From: JADZAI01 sp046348585
GTDB lineage: Bacteria > Pseudomonadota > Alphaproteobacteria > Micropepsales > Micropepsaceae
DNA: 64,000 nucleotides
Direction of reading: 5' to 3'
Assembly: GCA_046348585.1 (NCBI GenBank)
Contig: JAXMDZ010000002.1
Coordinates: 1 to 64,000 of the forward strand
A program made the position numbers and the translations under genes. Below are positions 59,959-64,000 of the stretch, piece after piece. How positions within the stretch are numbered: the stretch's first letter is position 1; every line of letters starts with the position of its first letter. The notes under the pieces were generated by a model that was not told the DNA's origin, searched no databases, and saw only the letters and a program-made list of their open reading frames with translations.

Positions 59959-61242
59959 ATGGCATCCATTGACGGCGATACCGGCGAGCGGCCCGACGCC
60001 CGCGACATCGTCCTGCGCAAGGGAACGGCGGCGGCGGCGCTGATGCGGCGCGCGGCGCGCCTCGCCCGCGACGAATCCCTGCCCGTCTCGTCGCTGCCGG
60101 CGATCCTGCGCCCGCGCGGCACGGTCGCGGGCGAGGGCGGCGGCTGGATGAGCGTCTTCGTGCGGGTGAGCTTCCTGCTCGTCTTCGTCCTGCCGGCCGC
60201 GCTGTCGACGCTCTATTTCACGCTGATCGCCGCCGGCCTCTATTCGACCGAGGTGCGATTCGCGGTGCGCAGCGGCGAACGCTCGTCGCTGGAGCAGATG
60301 GCCTCGCTGGGGGCGGTGTCGAGCATGTCGCCGCTGTCGGCGGTGCAGGACACGCTGGTCGTCACCAATTTCATCAAGAGCCGCGCCCTCGTCGAGCAGA
60401 TCGACAAGGAACTGAACCTGCGCCAGATGTTCTCGCGCGACGGCGTCGATTTCCTCTCCGCCTTCGATCCGGATGCGCCGGTCGAGGAGCTGGTGCGCTT
60501 CTGGCAGCACCATGTGAAGGTCGGCGTCGAAGCCGGCTCGGGCCTCGTCACCGTGACGGTGCGGGCCTTCACGCCCGAAGACGCGCTGGCGATCGCCAAG
60601 GCGATCACGCAGCACAGCGAGAACATGGCGAACGCGATGTCGTCGCGCGCCTCCGGCGACCTGCTGGCCGATACCGAGGCGGAACTCGCCCGCGCCGAGG
60701 CGCGGCTGAAGGAAACGCGCGGCAAATTGCAGGCGCTGCGCAACGCCGAAGGCACGCTCGATCCCAACGCAGCCGCCAAGGGGCTCAACGAGGTGCTGGC
60801 GGTGCTGCGCACGCAGCGCGCGCAGGCCGAGAGCCAGCTGGAGACGCAGAGCGCGGGGCTGTCGGCCAATGCGCCGCAACTGAAGCCGCTGCGCGCCAGG
60901 GTCGCGGCGCTCGATGCCCAGATCGCCCAGATCACCGACGAGATGGCGGGGCCGGAAGGGTCCGACGATCTTTCCGCCACGATGACCAAGTTCGACGCGC
61001 TGGAGCTCGACAACCAGGTCGCCGAGCGGCGCTACGCGGCCGCCGTGGCGGCGCTGGAATCGGCCCGCCTGTCGGCGGAGCGGCAGCGGGTCTATGTGAA
61101 CACCTTCGTCGAAGCCTCGCTGCCGCAGGAGCCGACCGGGCCGCCGCGCTTCTGGTATGCGCTCGCCGGCATCGCCGGGCCGTTCTTCGCGTGGGCCGGT
61201 ATGACGGGTCTGGTCGCCTTCCTGCGCAACCGGTTCGCGTGA
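59959..61242 (+). CDS. Capsule polysaccharide export inner-membrane protein, KpsE/Wzz-like (copy 3)
   Basis: This 427-residue KpsE-type protein has a cytoplasmic N-terminus of about 65 residues and a membrane helix (VRVSFLLVFVLPAALSTLYF). It is followed by the typical strand GLYSTEVRFAVRSGERSSL. TNFIKSRALVEQIDKELNLR and VRAFTPEDALAIAKAI are family blocks. A helical periplasmic hairpin (ELARAEARLKETRGKLQALR, VAALDAQIAQITDEM) leads to the closing helix AGIAGPFFAWAGMTGLVAFL. It best matches the classical KpsE/BexC pattern and lies next to the KpsT-like ATPase gene (ten-base gap), so it is the likely partner of the exporter. Confidence 0.9.
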   Translation: MASIDGDTGERPDARDIVLRKGTAAAALMRRAARLARDESLPVSSLPAILRPRGTVAGEGGGWMSVFVRVSFLLVFVLPAALSTLYFTLIAAGLYSTEVRFAVRSGERSSLEQMASLGAVSSMSPLSAVQDTLVVTNFIKSRALVEQIDKELNLRQMFSRDGVDFLSAFDPDAPVEELVRFWQHHVKVGVEAGSGLVTVTVRAFTPEDALAIAKAITQHSENMANAMSSRASGDLLADTEAELARAEARLKETRGKLQALRNAEGTLDPNAAAKGLNEVLAVLRTQRAQAESQLETQSAGLSANAPQLKPLRARVAALDAQIAQITDEMAGPEGSDDLSATMTKFDALELDNQVAERRYAAAVAALESARLSAERQRVYVNTFVEASLPQEPTGPPRFWYALAGIAGPFFAWAGMTGLVAFLRNRFA

Positions 61243-61252
61243 CGCGCGCGCC

Positions 61253-61903
61253 ATGATCCGCCTGATCAACGTCAACAAGACCTATCGCGCCAATCGCGTG
61301 CGCAAGAAGGTTCTGGACGACGTTTCGGCGGTCTTCGATACGCGCCACGCCTACGGCATTCTCGGCCTCAACGGGGCGGGCAAATCGACCCTGATGCGGA
61401 TCATCGCCGGAACGGAACTGCCCGACCGGGGGCGCATCTATCGCGGGGCTTCGCTGTCGTGGCCGCTCGCCTTCAACGCCGGGTTCCATCCCGGCATGAC
61501 GGGGCGCGAGAACCTGACCTTCGTCGCCAATATCTACGGCGTCAGTCCGCGCTACGTGACCGACTTCGTGGTCGAGTTCGCCGAGCTTGGCGCCTATATC
61601 GACGCGCCGGTTTCGACCTATTCGTCCGGCATGCAGTCGCGGCTCGCTTTCGGCATGTCGATGGCGATCGAGTTCGACTTCTATCTGATCGACGAGGTGA
61701 CGGCGGTCGGCGACGAGCGCTTCATCGCGCGCTGCACCCAGGCGCTGATGGAGCGGCGTCAGCGCAGCGGTCTGATGCTGGTCTCGCACGGCATCGGGGC
61801 GATCAAGACGCTGTGCGACCGGGGCGCGATCCTGAAGGACGGCAAGCTGACGCTGTTCGACGATGTCGATACGGCGATCGAGCATTACCGCCAGTCGTTC
61901 TGA
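61253..61903 (+). CDS. kpsT: Capsule/polysaccharide ABC exporter ATPase (KpsT/BexA-like)
   Basis: This 216-residue ATPase powers export of a surface polysaccharide across the inner membrane. Motifs are Walker A GLNGAGKS at 38-45, the degenerate signature YSSGMQSRLAFGM typical of KpsT-type proteins, and Walker B YLIDEVTAVGD. The H-loop His is in LMLVSHGIGAIK. It is short and lacks the extra C-terminal domain of O-antigen Wzt, which favours a capsule exporter. The matching membrane permease (KpsM/BexB) is not in the window, so it must lie outside, or a different membrane partner is used. The gene ends six bases from a convergent glycosyltransferase. Confidence 0.9.
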   Translation: MIRLINVNKTYRANRVRKKVLDDVSAVFDTRHAYGILGLNGAGKSTLMRIIAGTELPDRGRIYRGASLSWPLAFNAGFHPGMTGRENLTFVANIYGVSPRYVTDFVVEFAELGAYIDAPVSTYSSGMQSRLAFGMSMAIEFDFYLIDEVTAVGDERFIARCTQALMERRQRSGLMLVSHGIGAIKTLCDRGAILKDGKLTLFDDVDTAIEHYRQSF

Positions 61904-61909
61904 GCGCCC

Positions 61910-63655
61910 TCAGGCGAGGCGGGGCGCTTCGCAGGCCAGCGAAAACGCCGGGTGGAAGAAGGGATCGTTGACGGCGAAATCGCCCCAGCGGGCGAGAAAG
62001 CGCGCGCGCTGATCGCCATGGCGGCCGCCGCCGGGGCCGGGCCGCCCGCGGCTCGCCGATTCGCGGTGGCTGAGCAGGGCATCCGGCGTCCAGACCGCCC
62101 CGTGGCCCGCGGCGGCGAGGCGCAGGCAAAGGTCGATGTCGTTGAACTCGACCGCGAAGGCGTCGGCGTCGAAGCCGCCGGCCGCCTCGAGCAGCGAACG
62201 CCGCACCGCGAGGCAAGCCCCCGTCACGGCGGCGACCGCGCGGCGGCGGAGAAGCGCGTCGCCGAGGCCGCGCGCTTCGGCCGGAGCGCCGCGATAGAGG
62301 TGCCCGGCCGCGCCGTTGAGGCCGAGCACCACGCCCGCGTGCTGCACTCCGTCATCGGGGTAGAGCAGCTTCGCGCCCACCGCGCCGGTGCCGGGCGACA
62401 TCGCCTCGCGGACGAGGACGGTCAGCCAGTCCGGCGTCAGCGTCTCGACGTCGTTGTTGAGGAAGACAATCACTTCGCCGCTCCCCAAAGCGGCGGCGCG
62501 GTTGCAGATCGCTGCGTAGTTGAAGGGACCGGGGGCGGGCGTCACGGCGACACGCGGATCGCGGGCGGCGCGCGCCAGCGCCTGCCGGGCCGCCGGTTCG
62601 TCGCTGTCGTTGTCGGCGACGATCACCTTCAGCCGTTCGTAGGCGGTGCGCTCCAGAACGCTGGCGAGGCAGCGGTCGAGCAGATCGGCGCGGTTGCGGG
62701 TCGGGATGACGATATCGACCGCGGGCCAGACCTCCGGCGCGGCGGGCGCGGCGGCGGGCGGGCGCGCGGCGAGCGGCCGGGCGCGATGGAGCAGCACGCG
62801 CGGCAGATAGGCGTCCGGCCCCGGCCCGCCCGCCAGGGCGCGATGAGGCCAGTGGCCGGGCGCGCACGGCCAGGCGAAGAGCGGCCGGCGGCCGCCGCCC
62901 GGCGCCGGTTCGTCGGCGTCGAAGGCGACAAGGCGCGGGCGGGGTTCGGCGGCGCAGGCGGCGACGAGCGCGGCGACCGCCTCCGGCGCGAGCGTATCGC
63001 CCGGCTCCAATTCGACCGTGGCGAGCGCCCCGGCGACGTGTTCCGGGCCGAAACGCCAGGCGGATGAGGATTGCCGCGCGAGGCTCTCGTGCGTCGCGCC
63101 CCAGGCGGGATCGTCCGGCGCGGCCCCGCGAAAGACGATCGGCGGTCCGTCTGCGAGGCCGGGGGCGAGGCGGTCGAGCCCCTCCGGCTCGGGCGCGCGG
63201 CGTCGCGCGGCGCGCCAGCCCTCATAGTCCTCAAGCGGCGCTTCGTTGAGGACCGGCGCGAGGCGGCGGCGGGCGGACTCGCGCCGTCCGGCGAGACGAT
63301 GCGCAAGGCCGAGCGCGACCGCGGCGGGGGTGCGCAGGCCGAGCGCGAGCCGCGTGCCCAGCGTCAGCGCCGCCACCGCCTCCACGCGGAATCCTTCGGG
63401 CGGAACGCCGGGGCCGGGGTCGATGGCGAGCGATGCGCCCTTCGGAACATGGCCGCGCCAGATCCCGCACCCCGCGACCGGGGCCGGCAGGACGATGCGC
63501 TCGTCGTCCGTTCCGGCGCGGCGGACCCGCAGGACCGGCCGCACGGGCGGAGCGAGAAAGCTCGCGGCATAGCGCAGTTCGATCCAGCCGCCCGCGACCG
63601 CGCCGCCGCCGAGCGGCAGCCATTCAGGCTCCCGCCCGGCGCGGACGCCGTCCAT
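61910..63655 (-). CDS. Glycosyltransferase family 2 with extended N-terminal region
   Basis: This 581-residue protein has a catalytic family 2 domain in its C-terminal half. It reads VDIVIPTRNRADLLDRCLAS, then VIVADNDSDEPAARQAL, the acidic donor motif GEVIVFLNNDVETLTPDWL and the acceptor-side VEFNDIDLCLRLAAAGHG. The first 300 residues are less typical: a beta-rich opening (ELRYAASFLAPPVRPVLRVR) and segments rich in Ala, Arg and Pro, perhaps an acceptor-binding or membrane-peripheral module. It is convergent with the KpsT-like ATPase gene and eight bases downstream of the outer-membrane export gene, so it belongs to the minus-strand arm of the cluster. Confidence 0.85.
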   Translation of the reverse strand: MDGVRAGREPEWLPLGGGAVAGGWIELRYAASFLAPPVRPVLRVRRAGTDDERIVLPAPVAGCGIWRGHVPKGASLAIDPGPGVPPEGFRVEAVAALTLGTRLALGLRTPAAVALGLAHRLAGRRESARRRLAPVLNEAPLEDYEGWRAARRRAPEPEGLDRLAPGLADGPPIVFRGAAPDDPAWGATHESLARQSSSAWRFGPEHVAGALATVELEPGDTLAPEAVAALVAACAAEPRPRLVAFDADEPAPGGGRRPLFAWPCAPGHWPHRALAGGPGPDAYLPRVLLHRARPLAARPPAAAPAAPEVWPAVDIVIPTRNRADLLDRCLASVLERTAYERLKVIVADNDSDEPAARQALARAARDPRVAVTPAPGPFNYAAICNRAAALGSGEVIVFLNNDVETLTPDWLTVLVREAMSPGTGAVGAKLLYPDDGVQHAGVVLGLNGAAGHLYRGAPAEARGLGDALLRRRAVAAVTGACLAVRRSLLEAAGGFDADAFAVEFNDIDLCLRLAAAGHGAVWTPDALLSHRESASRGRPGPGGGRHGDQRARFLARWGDFAVNDPFFHPAFSLACEAPRLA

Positions 63656-63663
63656 GAGGGGCG

Positions 63664-64000
63664 CTAGTCCTTGGTCGCGTTATAGACGCCGGCGCCGGTG
63701 AGAACCGGAGAGGTGAGCGTGCCGAACAGGCTGAGCACCTTCTGCAGTTCGTTGAGCGGGGCGTTGGAGACGTAGATCACGTCGCCGTTCAGCACCGCGA
63801 AGCGCTGCGCCGCGAAATAGCCGCGCGGGTCGGCGAGATCGAGGCGATAGACGACCGGCACCGTGCCGCCCAGTTCGGAAAGCGGGCTGCGCGGATCGAG
63901 GGCGCGGGCGATTTCGGCCGGTTCGTAGCGGAACACGAACACGCCCTCGGCGTCCGAGCGGCTGTCGATGAGGCCGCGCGACTTGCCGATCGCCTGGATG
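63664..64000 (-). CDS. Polysaccharide export outer-membrane protein (KpsD/Wza-like), 3' part only
   Basis: This gene runs off the right end of the window; only its last 111 or so codons are seen. The frame is open to the final base and reads IDSRSDAEGVFVFRYEPAEI and then YRLDLADPRGYFAAQRFAVL, NGDVIYVSNAPLNELQKVLS. The segment NGDVIYVSNAPLNE is characteristic of the last SLBB/beta-grasp region of Poly_export proteins, which form the outer-membrane channel for capsule or exopolysaccharide. An in-frame ATG at 63942 is internal and not the start. A Wza/KpsD-type protein completes the export route with the KpsE-like proteins and the KpsT ATPase. Confidence 0.85.
   Translation of the reverse strand, partial: IQAIGKSRGLIDSRSDAEGVFVFRYEPAEIARALDPRSPLSELGGTVPVVYRLDLADPRGYFAAQRFAVLNGDVIYVSNAPLNELQKVLSLFGTLTSPVLTGAGVYNATKD

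Overview
The window is high-GC DNA (by eye close to 70% G+C) with dense, mostly operonic genes. It looks like the chromosome of a free-living alphaproteobacterium, possibly of the Caulobacterales/Parvularculales/Hyphomonadaceae type. The grounds are a large TonB-dependent receptor, a phasin, a TldD/TldE pair, a type VI secretion system (T6SS) with TagJ, TagF, Fha, PpkA and PppA but no visible TssJ, and an ABC-type capsule export cluster. Genus cannot be fixed from the sequence alone. I saw no rRNA, tRNA, CRISPR array, insertion sequence or phage gene.

Layout. (1) 2-826: a family 25 glycosyltransferase. (2) 1058-10661: an oligopeptide ABC uptake locus (OppB, OppC, a fused OppD-OppF ATPase and three successive OppA-like binding proteins), interrupted by one small secreted protein on the opposite strand. 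(3) 10685-13778: a small membrane protein and a TldE/TldD pair on the minus strand. (4) 14211-21427: a TonB-dependent receptor ending in a strong intrinsic terminator, a TPR/2OG-Fe(II) oxygenase protein, a VOC-fold protein and an SppA peptidase. (5) 21530-22501: a toxin-antitoxin pair (PIN toxin; antitoxin apparently made of a DUF7662-like domain plus a ribbon-helix-helix segment) behind an AT-rich promoter unlike its surroundings. (6) 22562-23077: a phasin with a histone-like N-terminus.

(7) 23218-50742: a T6SS locus in three blocks. The minus-strand block reads tssA-tssB-tssC-hcp-hcp-tagJ-tssE-tssF-tssG-tssH, then a secreted beta/gamma-crystallin protein and an alpha/beta hydrolase. A plus-strand block reads vgrG-unknown-fha-PAAR. 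A second minus-strand block reads tssK-tssL-tssM-tagF-pppA-ppkA. Together they supply baseplate, sheath, tube, spike, membrane complex, recycling ATPase and a Thr-phosphorylation switch (PpkA/PppA/Fha). The crystallin/hydrolase pair and the gene after vgrG are the best candidates for effector, immunity or adaptor functions.

(8) 50945-64000: a surface polysaccharide cluster with three different KpsE/Wzz-like inner-membrane proteins interleaved with four GT-B glycosyltransferases and one unknown protein, then a KpsT-like ATPase. On the opposite strand are a family 2 glycosyltransferase and the 3' part of an outer-membrane export gene that runs off the window. No KpsM-type permease is present.

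Most genes overlap or are spaced by a few bases, which indicates translational coupling. Start codons were moved inward from the longest open frame wherever a ribosome binding site, a signal peptide or a family N-terminus supported it.
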